Part shown: in pieces, positions 47,705 through 58,680 of the stretch
Layout of the letters: the number at the start of each line of letters is the position of its first letter
How positions within the stretch are numbered: position 1 is the first letter of the stretch
Source of the DNA: Mangifera indica
Taxonomy: Eukaryota; Streptophyta; Magnoliopsida; Sapindales; Anacardiaceae
Reading direction: 5' to 3'
NCBI RefSeq assembly: GCF_011075055.1
Contig: NC_058156.1
Coordinates: 310,001-374,000, forward strand
DNA: 64,000 bases
Notes under the pieces: model-generated
What the model was told of the DNA's origin: nothing
Database searches by the model: none
The model's input: only the letters and a program-made list of their open reading frames with translations
Program-made: the position numbers and the translations under genes

Positions 47705-48723
47705 TAGGGATGGCAATGGGGAGGGGCGGGGAGGGGATATCAATCCCCGTCCCCGCCCCATCCCTGTTACTGGGATAAAAAATAATCCCTGTCTCCTCCC
47801 CGAGAAGGAAAATCTCCTCTCCATCCCCTCCCCGTCCCTACGGGGAAAAATCCCCTCCTCATCTCCGCCCCGTCCCCATGGAGAAAAATCCCCTCCCCAT
47901 CCCCGCCCCGTCCCCGCGGGGAAAAATCCCCTCTCAATACCCGTAAATATAAATTTTAATTCCTTTATGTATTTCAATAAATAAAATAAATCACATTCTC
48001 CCAAAATATCACTTGTTACAAGAGCTACAAAATATTTATTATTATTTTAGTTCAAATACAAAGTTTTCATAAAATCTAACAATATGCAATAATCAATTTC
48101 TTCATTAGTAACTCTTCATGTATGTGATTTAGGGTAATTTTATAATAACATTAAATTTAACACTTTTCATTCACTTCAATTGATTTTATCAAGTTTATAA
48201 TTTTTTTTTTTTGTGTAAAACTTGGTGGATTGACTAACTAAGTTTTGAAGTTGAAATAAAATTAATTTGGTGCATTTGCATTTTATGATAATGAGATTCT
48301 GGGGTCTTTTTAATATATTAGATTAATAGTTCAAAAATTAGTAAAAGTTAATAATTGATAATTCAAAAATTAGTAAAATTAAAGTTATAGTTTTAATAAA
48401 TCATAATGTAAAAATTTCTAGAACTTAATAGTTTAGAAATTATTATATTAATATATTAGATTTAAGGGGTGGGGTGGGGAGGCGAGGGGATGGGTCGGGC
48501 CGAGCCGGGCCGAGGAGGGGAGGGGCGGGGCAGGGCGGGGCGGGGAGGGGAGGGGAGGGGAGGGGAGGGGCGGGGCGGGGCGGGGAAATATGTATCCCCG
48601 TCCCCGACTACGGGGATTTTTTCATCCCCATCCCCATCCCCACCCCTTTTCCCATTTTTATCGGGGAATCCCCTCCTCGTTAGGGTCGGGACCCCTAAAA
48701 TCGAGTCCAAATTGTCATCTCTA
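47705..48723. mobile_element. hAT-type non-autonomous element, copy 2
   Basis: 1019 bp. The ends TAGGGATGGCAA and TTGTCATCTCTA are inverted repeats. A perfect 8-bp duplication GTGACAAC is at 47697-47704 and 48724-48731. It lies in the opposite orientation to copy 1: its right end, complemented, matches copy 1's left end (TTTAGGGGTC...GACCCTAACG). It interrupts the first zinc-finger codons of the U2AF35 pseudogene. The G-rich arrays of 48466-48600 belong to its right subterminal region. It has no transposase. Confidence 0.88.
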
Positions 48724-48899
48724 GTGACAACATGCTCCAATCTTGAAATAAAAGGGGCAGCTAACTTTATCCTTCTATGTTCCGAAGATTGATGCTAAGT
48801 CCTCCGCCATGCCTCTAGTCTAAAGTAATCAATTCAACAATCTGATTTATCTAGGGTTTCAACTTATTTTTGAACTACGATTTATAATGGAAACACTTC

Positions 48900-49080
48900 A
48901 ACCATGGGTGAGCTGCCTTGGCTTGCGAGCTGAACTGAGCCATTTGGCTCAAAGCTCAAGCTTGAGCTCAAGTTTGTTTTTTCAAGTGTATAAAACTCAA
49001 GCTTAAGCTCGTTTATGTATGACTCGTTTTGGGCTTGTTCAAACTGAGTTCGAACGTGATTCAAATCCAACTTTAATTAT
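48900..49080. repeat. Dispersed repeat copy
   Basis: Contains AAGCTCAAGCTTGAGCTCAA followed by CTCAAGCTTAAGCTCG. It is one of the best-preserved GAGCTC-rich copies in the window. Confidence 0.5.
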
Positions 49081-49799
49081 CACAATACCAAATATGATAT
49101 TTTACCCAAAATATACTAACCAAACAAACACTAAATTGGTCAAATTATGCTAAACCCTAAAATCCTTAATTGTCGCAAAAAACACTACAACCAACCCCAT
49201 TTTTATCTAATCACTATTATTGACCTTAATAATATTACACAAAATCGGGGTTCATTGCATAGATAACAAAAATAAACTAACATTTCGATCGACTATTAAA
49301 AAGGTAAGGAAACGATCAAACTTACCTTAGATGTCATTTATGAAGTGTAATGTGTTTGTTAGATGTTCACACTACAAGAATGGAGTCGTCAACAATGTGT
49401 TCCCGATTTGCTGTCTTCGACTTAAGTTTACTTAGATTTTCACAATTGGGGTAAAATTGGCAAATCATATGTAATTTGCTTAAAAAAATAAATGCATCAA
49501 AAATTGGTCTAAAAATGTTTAGACAAAAGATTTTTTTGTCTATTTTAATTAATATCTCTTTATGGATTATATAATATAATAAAATTATGCATATCTATTT
49601 TAAATATATACTTATGTATGTTATATGTAATTGAACAATTTTGAATTAAAAATAAAGTAACAACCAATCATATAATGATACACATAAATATGTACTAATT
49701 TATGTATCAAATATAGATACACATAATATTACTTATAAAAAATATTACGTATTTTATGAAAGATGAAGATTAACTATTTGTTTGTTATTGTTTACGGAA

Positions 49800-50270
49800 A
49801 ATTAGGAATAGATTCAATCAGAGATATTTGGATTTAGAGTTTAGATTGAATAAACTAAATTTAAGTTAAAAATTGAATTTGTTTTTATAAATTAACCAAT
49901 CCAATGGATCATGAAAGGGTTAAAAGTTTGAGACATTGCCCTCCAATTTCAAGAGCAAAAGAAAGTGATGCAATGGTTTGTTTTTTCTTCAACCTCACCT
50001 CAGCAAGAGGAATATGTGCATACAAATTATACTTTATCCGTCGATTCCAAAGGGTTCGTTTAGAGCACAACCAACTCAACCCCTAAAAGTACACTACACT
50101 TTGAGTACAGGTGAATTCGAGCCAAACCGACTTAAGCTCAAATCCTGTTCAACTCATTTGTCCTCTAATGACACTGTTTACCACACCGCCAACTCTCCCA
50201 CAACATTGTTCATTAGCTTGAACTGGATATTACAAATCATTCAAGTCAAAGTTTGAACTGACCCTTATTC
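49800..50270. repeat. Dispersed repeat material
   Basis: Degenerate GAATTCGAGCC, CTTAAGCTCAAAT and TCAAGTCAAAGTTTGAAC phrases in two blocks. Boundaries are not resolved. Confidence 0.35.
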
Positions 50271-50704
50271 ACAACTTGAATCCACCTCTACATACAAAGT
50301 CGATAGCCAACCACAAATTTGGCAAACCAGAGGTTTAGCATAACCTCTCGATCAAGAACGAAAGGGGAAGGCTGCCACATTAGGAAAGCTCAAGAAGAAT
50401 ACTATGTTATATCTAGACATGCAAGTAGCCTATCCAATTCCAACACAGACAGAATATACCATTTCAGAAAGTTGAATAGAAAAAGATGCATCACATAGTG
50501 ATTGAACTGGACAAACATATACAATGTTTGTATATTACATACATGATACCATAAAGGCAACCCAATGTGGATTACCATTTTCTTTTACTATTTTTTTCTC
50601 CCTTTTTCCCCTGCTTTTCAGATATACACAACAAGGGCACTGTAGGATTATTATCTTCAAGAATTGGATGAAGCAGAAAGTAATCTGTACAATTTATAAG
50701 GGAT

Positions 50705-51838
50705 TTACCAGAAAATATCATCAACTGCAGTTGAAGAGGAAGGGTAATCTTCTTCCTCCTCCAACTCCAACTCTGGCTCTAACGATTCAGATTCAGGTGA
50801 TTCAATATCGCCAAGGTTCTTCAGATCAACCACTGAAAGCTCATCTAATTGCCTAACCACCAAGTCAGCAGCTCCAAGCTCATACACTGGATGCTTGCTA
50901 GCAACAGCCACACACTTCATACGTGCGTCATGAGCAGCCTCCACTGTCTGATTAGAGTTCCCAAATACAATACACCGCTCAGGTATAAACTTTAGAAGTT
51001 GAGCTGCATACACAAACATCTCTGGATCAGGCTTTCCTCTATGAACATCCTCTGCTGCTATAATTGCAGTGAAGTACTCTTCAATCCCTTCGGTTACAAT
51101 TGCAGTCTCCAGGATTTTTCTTGGACAAGTTGAAACCAAAGCCATCGGAATCTTGTAATTCATCAATACATTCACAAACTCTTTAGACCCATTTCGTAAT
51201 CTATTTATCCCACCTTGCAGAGCCTGGTAAATTTCTTCCCACCGCAAAGCCATTCTCCTCAATTCTGTTGGGTCTCTTGACCAGCACAGAACTTCTGATG
51301 TGGCCTGTTCATTCTTCATCCCTTCAACTCTTCTAAGAATGAAAGCTGGAGGAGGAGATTTTCCTTCTTCTTGGGCAAGAGTGAGCCAAGCCTGCTTCTC
51401 AATATCAGGATTATCTTCAATTATAACTCCTTCCCACTCAAATATAGCACCTAACCAACCACAACCCATTCTTTCATGTCGAAGCAAGGGATTATGCAGT
51501 GAAGGGTTATCTGCTTTATTCTCTGGTGGCCACAAACCTGATTTCCAGTCAACACCAGTGTCTACACGGTAGTTCCAATCACAACGTATTCTATCTTCCT
51601 CTCTAAATGAATAAGTCTCTTTTGCCAGCTCCACTGCAAGAGCACTAATTGGCAAACTAATGGACCTATCAGCTTTTAATATCGGGAAACTAACAACCCT
51701 TCCACCAATAAATTCTGTAACAGAGAACCGGAAGTTATCAGAAAGTTTCCTTTTGCCAGAGACATCCTTGAGAGGTATTCGTGGGCACATCGGCCAATGC
51801 CCTAGAAAAGATAGTGCTGAAATGGAATCTACCACCAT
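50705..51838 (-). CDS. Chloroplast HAD-superfamily protein, PyrP2-like (riboflavin-pathway phosphatase family)
   Basis: A single coding exon of 377 aa; the first in-frame ATG is at 51838 (MVVDSISALSFLG), since the frame upstream starts only at TTG. The plastid-type N-terminus is followed by a HAD domain: GCGWLGAIFEWEGVIIEDN, a helical cap (LAQEEGKSPPPAFILRRVEG), VSTCPRK, RGKPDPEMF and VFGNSNQTVEAAHDA. It ends with a Glu-rich tail and AVDDIFW. Relatives such as Arabidopsis At4g11570 (PyrP2, 373 aa) are assigned to dephosphorylate 5-amino-6-(5-phospho-D-ribitylamino)uracil in riboflavin synthesis. Position next to the AIPP3-like gene supports orthology to At4g11570. Oddly, motif I has Glu134 and Glu136 where HAD enzymes have two Asp, and motif IV has Asn for Asp. 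The leader is probably long (about 700 bp), perhaps with introns. Confidence 0.85.
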   Translation of the reverse strand: MVVDSISALSFLGHWPMCPRIPLKDVSGKRKLSDNFRFSVTEFIGGRVVSFPILKADRSISLPISALAVELAKETYSFREEDRIRCDWNYRVDTGVDWKSGLWPPENKADNPSLHNPLLRHERMGCGWLGAIFEWEGVIIEDNPDIEKQAWLTLAQEEGKSPPPAFILRRVEGMKNEQATSEVLCWSRDPTELRRMALRWEEIYQALQGGINRLRNGSKEFVNVLMNYKIPMALVSTCPRKILETAIVTEGIEEYFTAIIAAEDVHRGKPDPEMFVYAAQLLKFIPERCIVFGNSNQTVEAAHDARMKCVAVASKHPVYELGAADLVVRQLDELSVVDLKNLGDIESPESESLEPELELEEEEDYPSSSTAVDDIFW

Positions 51839-52550
51839 ATTTACCAAGCAACAAAAACTCCACCAAACAATCGGAGTTCCACTATAAGAAATACCCCTAA
51901 TGCCACAAATCGCTTCAAATTCCTGCCCAACCGAACATAATATCAACCCAAATTTTGCCTAAACACGTGTAAAACTGCCCAACAGATGATTCACTACCAC
52001 ATTTCAAATTTTCTCAAGATCCACTTCAATTAACACATCCAATCAACATATGACCAACAAGATACTGAAAGACCCGTCTTTAGTGAGAAAGCTGAATCAA
52101 GTCCTAAATTTGTCCTCCTGTAACCACAAAAGGGTAAAGAACAAACCAACCTTCTGACAATAAAGATTCCAACAATATCATCAAGAAGCCAAACTAAGCG
52201 CAACCCAATTGACCCCAACAATCTAAATCCTCAAATTAATATATATATTTTTTCTAACAACTACAAAAACAAAATCTGAAAAAGTCAACCCCAGAAAGTC
52301 AAATTTCAATAACACGAAATGAAATCAAAACAGGAAATATTTATATCTGCAGCCCTAAACAAAAGACTCCAGAGTTGTAAATTATTGTTCAGAAGCCAAT
52401 TAACACGACCAAACATACATATATAGAAACAGAAAATCTAAATATATATACAAAGAAGGAATGAAGAACCTGAGAAGAAAGGAAAGACTGTTAATGAAAG
52501 AGCGAACGGCAGTGATTGAATAATGAAATAGAAGGTGATATGGCGCTAGA

Positions 52551-52810
52551 CTCTTCGAGGAAGGTTATGTGAATCTGTCTCCTTTATCTGAGGCTTCAAG
52601 AAGGCGTTTGCGGGCGTTTTTTGTCTCCTCTGTTCTGCGGTATAAAATGTTTAGAGACTGAAAGGTTTTGCAACTGATTTATTAACCCAAAAAAAAAAAA
52701 AAAAAAAAAGCAATGGCAAAAGGGTAGTTTACTTAAAGAAAGAGACCATTTTGACAAAGCCTGGGACTTACTATAAAGCGTAACTTGGCGGGCTCAGATG
52801 ACGTTTCAGA
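52551..52810. promoter_or_regulatory. Shared bidirectional promoter region
   Basis: The PyrP2-like gene (-) and the BAH gene (+) diverge from here, with transcript starts probably only about 250 bp apart. A TATAAAG at 52772-52778 may serve the plus gene. A 20-bp poly(A) run lies at about 52689-52709. A TATAAAA at about 52641-52647 (plus strand) is a second candidate. Start sites are inferred, not seen. Confidence 0.5.
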
Positions 52811-55800
52811 ATGTGTAGAAACGAGAGGCAAGGGAAAATGGGCAAAGGGAACCGTCGGTTCGCTCAGGTCTCGACTAGCGACGAAGACGACAACGTTCCA
52901 GTTGTAACCACGCGAATACGCAGGTCAGAAGACACGAAGCAAAATAAAAGGAAGAGAATAAAGCTTCAAGAGGAAGAAGAAGAAGATGATAGGGTAATAA
53001 GAGAGTCGAAGAGGGAGAGGAAAGGAAATGATATGGAGAAAGGAGCTGAGAAGAACCGAAACAAAAACGCTAAAGAGGAAGAAGAAGAGGATGAGGAGGA
53101 GGAGGAGCACCCGCAGGAAGATGCCAAGCCGGTTGGTGAGCCCGTCCGAGTTACTGGTAAAGGAAGAGGTCGGCGGAACCATTACGAAGCGTTTGAGTTT
53201 GACGGAAATAGATACGAACTTGTGAGTATTCTTTTTAACTGAATATATAGTTTTTATGGTCAATTCAGGAGTGTTTGGCTTGTATTGGATAATTTTAGGG
53301 TTTTGTTTTGTGTTTTCTTAGTGAAATTGACAAATAATTATCAAATATCTATATACTTTAGTTAAATAGCAGTGTAATTCGGAGATTTAGGGTTGTTATT
53401 TCTCTTCTGCTTTTTTTGCAGGAGGATCCTGTGCTTTTAGTTCCTGAAGATAAGAAGCAGAAGCCTTATGTGGCAATCCTCAAGGTAAATGTCTTGTGAA
53501 GCTATCTTTTATGTTTCGTTTTGGTGGTGGTGGTAGACTCAACTACTCAGTGTGAGCATATGCAACTTCTTGCTGGTATTAGAAAGTTCTGTTGTTTTAC
53601 TTAACGGGAATATTTATGTCTTATGTTAATCAATGAAATAAATTAGTTACAAGAATAGAATTGTTTTTGCTATTGATATTAGCTTGGTCGACATTGCCCC
53701 AAACCAATTTTTTTGGTCGACTTTTGTTCTGTTGAACTAGTGTTGTATTAATTCAGTTCTCTTTTCCTGTTTGTATGTGAATGTGGTTTTGTCATAGCTT
53801 ACATGGATAGTGAAATTGTTGTTCTTCTTATAGGACATTTCTCAGAATATCAAAGCTGGCAGCATGACAGTTACTGGACAATGGTTTTATCGCCCTGAAG
53901 AGGCTGATAGAAAAGGTGGTGGAAATTGGCAATCCTGTGATACACGAGAGCTGTTTTACAGTTTTCATCGTGATGAAATTCCAGCTGAATCCGTGATGCA
54001 CAAATGTGTGGTGCATTTTGTCCACATAAATAAGCAGGTTCCCAATCGTAAACAGCATCCTGGTTTTATTGTGCAGAAGGTGTATGACACGGTGGAAAAG
54101 AAACTTTGGAGACTAACTGATAAGGACTATGAGGATACTAAGCAACATGAGATTGATCTTCTTGTTCAAAAAACTCGAGCACGTTTGGGAGAGCTTCCAG
54201 ATGTTGAGCCCGAAGAGACTGTTGTTCAGAATCAGGTCCAACAAGAAGATCAGTCAAAGACTAAGAGATTCCTGCAGAAAAAGAACATATCACCTCTTGA
54301 TGTTACAAGGGAGGAGGAAGTAACAGCCAGGTCAGATCAACATCATAAAGCTGAAACACCTGGAAGCTGTACAAGCAATGCCTCTGAGTATTATGCCATT
54401 TTAACAAAGTTTAAGGCATTAACTGGAGAAACACATCGTGACAAATGGTTGGAGAGGCTACTTCAAGGAATCCAATACATGTGCGATGGTCATGATAGTG
54501 TGAATGGGGATGACAAAGTAGAAGGTGGTGTTGATGGGCTTGACAATGAAAGAGATGATAAGCGACTGGGAACTGCTAATGGTTCCCAGGAAAAGAGTCA
54601 GAAAGTATCTGTATGATTGCTTGTACACAATTTTCTCATTTCTTATAGGAATATCTTTTTCTTTGTCTGATTTATGTGTAAGTCATTGTGAATCAGAATT
54701 GGAGGATCAAAAAGACACTGATTGAGATGTTATTTATTTTGGTTTTTTACAGAACAATAAGTCCTTTATCTGGCCAGATTCTGCTGTAGCAGCAGTGACT
54801 GCTCTTGAGAAGGCTTCACATGATGCTCTTTACTCAGATTTTCAGAAGTATAACCAAAAAATGCGACAATTAGTGTTCAATCTCAAGGTTAGAAAGTTGT
54901 CTTTTAGCTTGTGTACAAACAAGTACATGCACACTTGCGTGCATGGATGAGTATAAACCATTTAATATATGCCCATCTATGCACTCTTGAAATCTTACAT
55001 GAATGTGTGAACTGTTTCTTTTTTATTTTTCCTTTTTATGATTATAAGGCAATGAGTGATGCACCCGCCAATCTCATAACATTTTCATGTCGAATATGTC
55101 AAAAGAAGAAATGATAGAATTGCACTACAGTCTTTATCTAATTATGATTATGAGAGATGCAGATTGTTTCCAATGATTGTAAATGTTGCATTTAGATACT
55201 GTTTGCTGTGAATGGCACCATTTTTATGTCAAATTTATTAATGAAATTGTTTTTTTCCCCTTTCTTTTTGCAAATTTGTTATACTGTTGGCAGGCTACAG
55301 CTGTCCTAGCCTGGCGTCTACTAAATGGGGAGTTGGAACATTCAAAAATGATCAACATGTCACCTAGTGAGTTAAAGGTAATATATTAGACATGAAACGG
55401 TTCTAAAAGGACCCTTGGCCACTAAGTCATTATCTTGATTTGGTTGGCTGATAATGAAGATCTTGATTGTGCTACTATTTTAATTGAGTACTTGTTAGTG
55501 CAGTGGAGAGAGACTATTTGATAGTTTTTTGTTTGCATTGTATTAGGGGTGTTATTTGGTTTCGTAAGGCTGAGGAATCATCCTGGTGCCGTTATGGAAA
55601 AGTAACATCTCTTTTGCAATTTCGCATTGATGCCTCTTCTTCTGCTTGCACATTAGCACATGTAATTGGTGAAACAATTAAAATAGATGAAATACATGCT
55701 GTTATTGTCCTGTATTGACTACATTTTTTTCATTGTAAAGTTCTCATATTGAAAGGGCTACATATTAGGAAAGAAACTTTCACTGTTTGTAAGGCATAAA

Positions 55801-57181
55801 CGTGCTCAATCTATTAATGGCCAAGCAATGCTTATGCATCCATTAGAATTTCGAGCTATGTATTGTCTATGCAGAGATTCCTTTAAATTGGTTTTCTGCT
55901 ATCCATGCACACTGTTGGAACTAGGTTAATGCTATTGCCATTACTATGCTGGTTGTCAAATTCCTTGAATATGCTTGAGTTTTTGCTTAATTTAATTTGA
56001 ACTTTGGTTCAACACGATGTAATGCATTTTATTTCAAAAATTTATATTCTTAGGAGCTAACACTTGGTCACTGCATTGGCTCTGTGGCATTTGCTGTTTG
56101 CTAAAACACTATAATTGCAAAACTATAGATCATTGGTTGCTTATTCGGCTACTTGTGAACTAACTTATCTTGATCTTTTATGAACTTATTTTAGATAATC
56201 TGTCATCTTCCATGTTGCATTCATTTGTAAATGTTTGTGGGATTCATTTTGGTGTGAATTGTGAGATATCTTAACTATCTTATTCTTATAGGATGGTCTA
56301 ACCGCAGAGGAGAGAGCACTGAAGGAGCCTAATGAAATGGATGGAATGCAGGTCGCTAAATTTTACCTCAATGTTTCAAATCTTAATATTTGAATGAGCT
56401 TCTTTGTTGCGTTTTTGTTATGTCCTCACTTGTATTATTGCTTGCGAAACAGATGACAGATGCTCGGTGTACAAGGTGCAATGAGCTTAAAGTGGGTGTG
56501 AGGGACATTATCCAAGCAGGACGTGGAGACCGCTATCAGGTTCATGCATTTTATCTTCTGAGCTCATAAAACTAATTTCCATGTTTACTGTATGTCCGAG
56601 ATTTCCATTGAGCTGGGATCTGTTGAACTCATGCGTATGCATGATTAAGATCAGACATTTTAAATCTAATTCTAGGCTTTGATTTTCGTAGAGGTTGAAC
56701 CTATGGTTCTTGATTCTGTTTATAATTGAATGCTCAAAACACTTTTTCAAATTTTTAGTTTTTGCAGAGAACTTCGAGATTGAGCAACTGAACTTGTGTT
56801 TCCTGAATCTGTTCATAATCAGAAGCTTATGTTTCATAATTGTATCAAAAGCAGACATATCAAACTAAACCAACCTGCATGTCTTCAATTGGCATGAGTT
56901 TACATTTTTATACCAGTCTTGAAAATATATAGTCTATATGTTATTATTGGGCATTAACCTTTAAGTCTGGGTTCCAGTTGGAGTGTATTGGGTGCGGTCA
57001 TAACTGGTATGCATCAAGGGATGAGGCAGCTACACTGACAATCGATGGACCAAGTTCAGCAAAGATTGTGGGCACAGCACCCTTAGCCACAACCAAATTT
57101 GAAAGTCTTGAGAAGAAGCTATTGAGTCCCCATGACAATAAGTCAGGTATTGATATTCTTAAGAAGTCAAGTGAAGCATAA
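52811..57181 (+). CDS. BAH domain, TFIIS-central-domain chromatin reader (AIPP3/BDT1-like)
   Basis: Eight exons: 52811-53221, 53422-53484, 53834-54610, 54753-54887, 55294-55377, 56292-56351, 56453-56539 and 56978-57181. They give 606 aa, all in frame. A basic/acidic N-terminus precedes the BAH domain (about residues 125-260: EFDGNRYELEDPVLL, VTGQWFYRPEEA, ELFYSFHRDEIPAES, VHFVHINKQVP). After a linker come a TFIIS central (TFS2M) segment (about 420-510) and a zinc ribbon, CTRC...CIGC with 22 residues between. The Arabidopsis counterpart At4g11560 (AIPP3/BDT1) reads H3K27me3 and works with CPL2 and PHD partners to repress genes such as flowering regulators. An in-frame ATG at 52838 (MGKGNRRF) has better context and may be the true start. 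Confidence 0.9.
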
Positions 57182-58637
57182 CATGCCAGTTTTTGAAGCC
57201 CAGAAACCGTCTGGGAAGATGATGAAAGAAGAAAATCTTGAATCTACAAAGAAAGTAAATATGGGCCTAATTATAAGCCTTAACATTAGGAGTGGACTCG
57301 AGCCTAGTTAATTCAAGCTTGAATCCATGCTCTGCTCAAACAAGCCGAACTTGAGTTGGATTAGCAGTTTTGACAATTCGGTTTGAGATTGAAGACTCGG
57401 TGGTGAGTTATTTCTCTAACAATATTACTTATCTGTTCAGTGATATTGTTTACCAATTCAAATGAGTTTGAGTTGGACATTCTAAACTTGAGTTGAGCTT
57501 GAAAGAGTTCTTGATTGGGATTGGTGCAACGACTGAGAATAATTTTGTATAATTAATGTCAGTAAAAGGCATAAAATGAATAGAATAACTAATGTTACAA
57601 AATTACATCGTGGACTGATTGTGATGTCGGTCAAGGTCCAAACAAGTTAGATTCCCCTCGGAATCAATTTGATTTAGAATTCTGATGAAGTAAAAAAATA
57701 ATAAGCCGGAGATTCCTGAGTTGGATATTTTGCCTTCCTCCTCAATTTTGGCTACCTCCCGCCTTACTCAATCACACTTATGTCCAATTTGTTTTCTTAA
57801 TTACCATTTTCTCTTTTAGCATTTTTTTGCCAATCCATCCCTGCACTTTTGCATTATTAACTTGCTATGTATTGACCTTTAACAACTACTTATCACAGTT
57901 ATAGTTAAAAGGAAGAACATGACTCAAGTCAAGCGAGGATAAATTTGCTTTATTAGGAGAAAAAATAAGGACAGTTTTTTGTTTGAATTTGATTTGTTTA
58001 ATTGAAACTTAAATAATTCGGATTGAATTTGACCTCATTCGATGTTTTGAAGGCAAAGATTATGGCAAATGCAATAAGAGGGATGGACCTATAATTTAGT
58101 ATTAGAATAATAGTTGAAATAAAATATAGTAAAAATTATGTATTTATTTAGGTACGTAAATAATTTAAAATTAAAAATAAAATAAAATTTAATTATATAA
58201 TAATATATAAAAATATATATATATATATTTATATATTTAAAATCGATTTGTATGAAACTTTGTGCAGAATAATAATATTGTGATGTTTATTAACTAAATT
58301 TGTTTAATTATCGAAAAGAGTACACTTTCTGAATGCTTCTTCCCAAAATCAGAAAATTAATAATAATTGTTACGGGCACCCAGGTTTGTCAGTCGAAAAA
58401 GCATTAATTTCTCCGTTCAATTGTCCAAATAGCCCTCACTTAAAAATATAAAATCAGCAATCAGGGCGGCCCTTATTGTCTTTTCATTTAGACTGCCCAT
58501 GTCAATAGACATAAAAGTGAAAAATAAAAAAACACAGCATATGATGACTGGAAGAAGATGGCTTTTTCACTCGACATTAACGGCAACTAAGCAGCTGCTT
58601 TGTCTCTTGTCCTTGTAACTCTTTCTTCTCTTTCTTT

Positions 58638-58640
<3 letters not shown>
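57182..58640. other. Intergenic between BAH gene and DUF3527 gene
   Basis: 3' UTR, then a dispersed repeat copy (57285-57535), then AT-rich DNA with a short TA run near 58217-58228. No gene is recognised. The last few hundred bases are the promoter of the DUF3527 gene. Confidence 0.5.
57285..57535. repeat. Dispersed repeat copy
   Basis: A well-defined copy: GAGTGGACTCGAGCC at one end, AACAATATTACTTATC and GATATTGTTTACC inside, and AACTTGAGTTGAGCTTG towards the other end. Confidence 0.5.

Positions 58641-58675
<35 letters not shown>
58641..58675. repeat. (GA)17 microsatellite
   Basis: Perfect GA run at the probable promoter/leader of the DUF3527 gene. GA/CT repeats in this position are common in plant leaders and may bind BPC/GAGA factors (inference). 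Confidence 0.9.

Positions 58676-58679
<4 letters not shown>

Positions 58680-58680
<1 letters not shown>

Larger units (their letters stand above)
44166..48810 (-). pseudogene. Ruined U2AF35 (splicing factor U2af small subunit) gene with two hAT insertions
   Basis: The minus strand starts at ATG 48810: MAEDLASIFGT-stop-KDKVSCPFYFKIGAC, the typical U2AF35 N-terminus with an in-frame TAG at codon 12. The first CCCH zinc finger is split by a hAT-type element (47705-48723) and resumes at 47696. It then jumps, at about 47657, straight to [15 protein letters not shown] and [16 protein letters not shown] (second zinc finger), so the whole RRM is missing. Later exons: 47380-47458 (LRRQLFGRNRRRR, RS-rich), about 46900-47010 (RSPVRERGHRG) and about 44170-44520 (SSRRDDERDHRYHDRG; ERRAKIEQWNREKEE). 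The last has an extra base and a missing base that shift and then restore frame. U2AF35 normally recognises the AG of 3' splice sites. This copy cannot encode a working protein. Confidence 0.85.
48811..50704. other. Intergenic between U2AF35 pseudogene and PyrP2-like gene
   Basis: AT-rich without exons. The dispersed repeat family is represented at about 48900-49080 (CTCAAGCTTGAGCTCAAG) and about 49800-50270 (separate features). The 3' UTR of the next minus-strand gene takes up the end. Confidence 0.5.

Noticed and set aside
47673..47984. Proline/arginine-rich frames in 46353-46634, 47528-48004 and 48469-48792
   Set aside because: They arise from the G/C-rich subterminal arrays of the hAT-type elements and have no homology; only the stretch encoding the second U2AF35 zinc finger inside 47528-48004 is meaningful.
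51300..51572. Plus-strand frame opposite the PyrP2-like gene
   Set aside because: Antisense shadow of a strongly supported exon.
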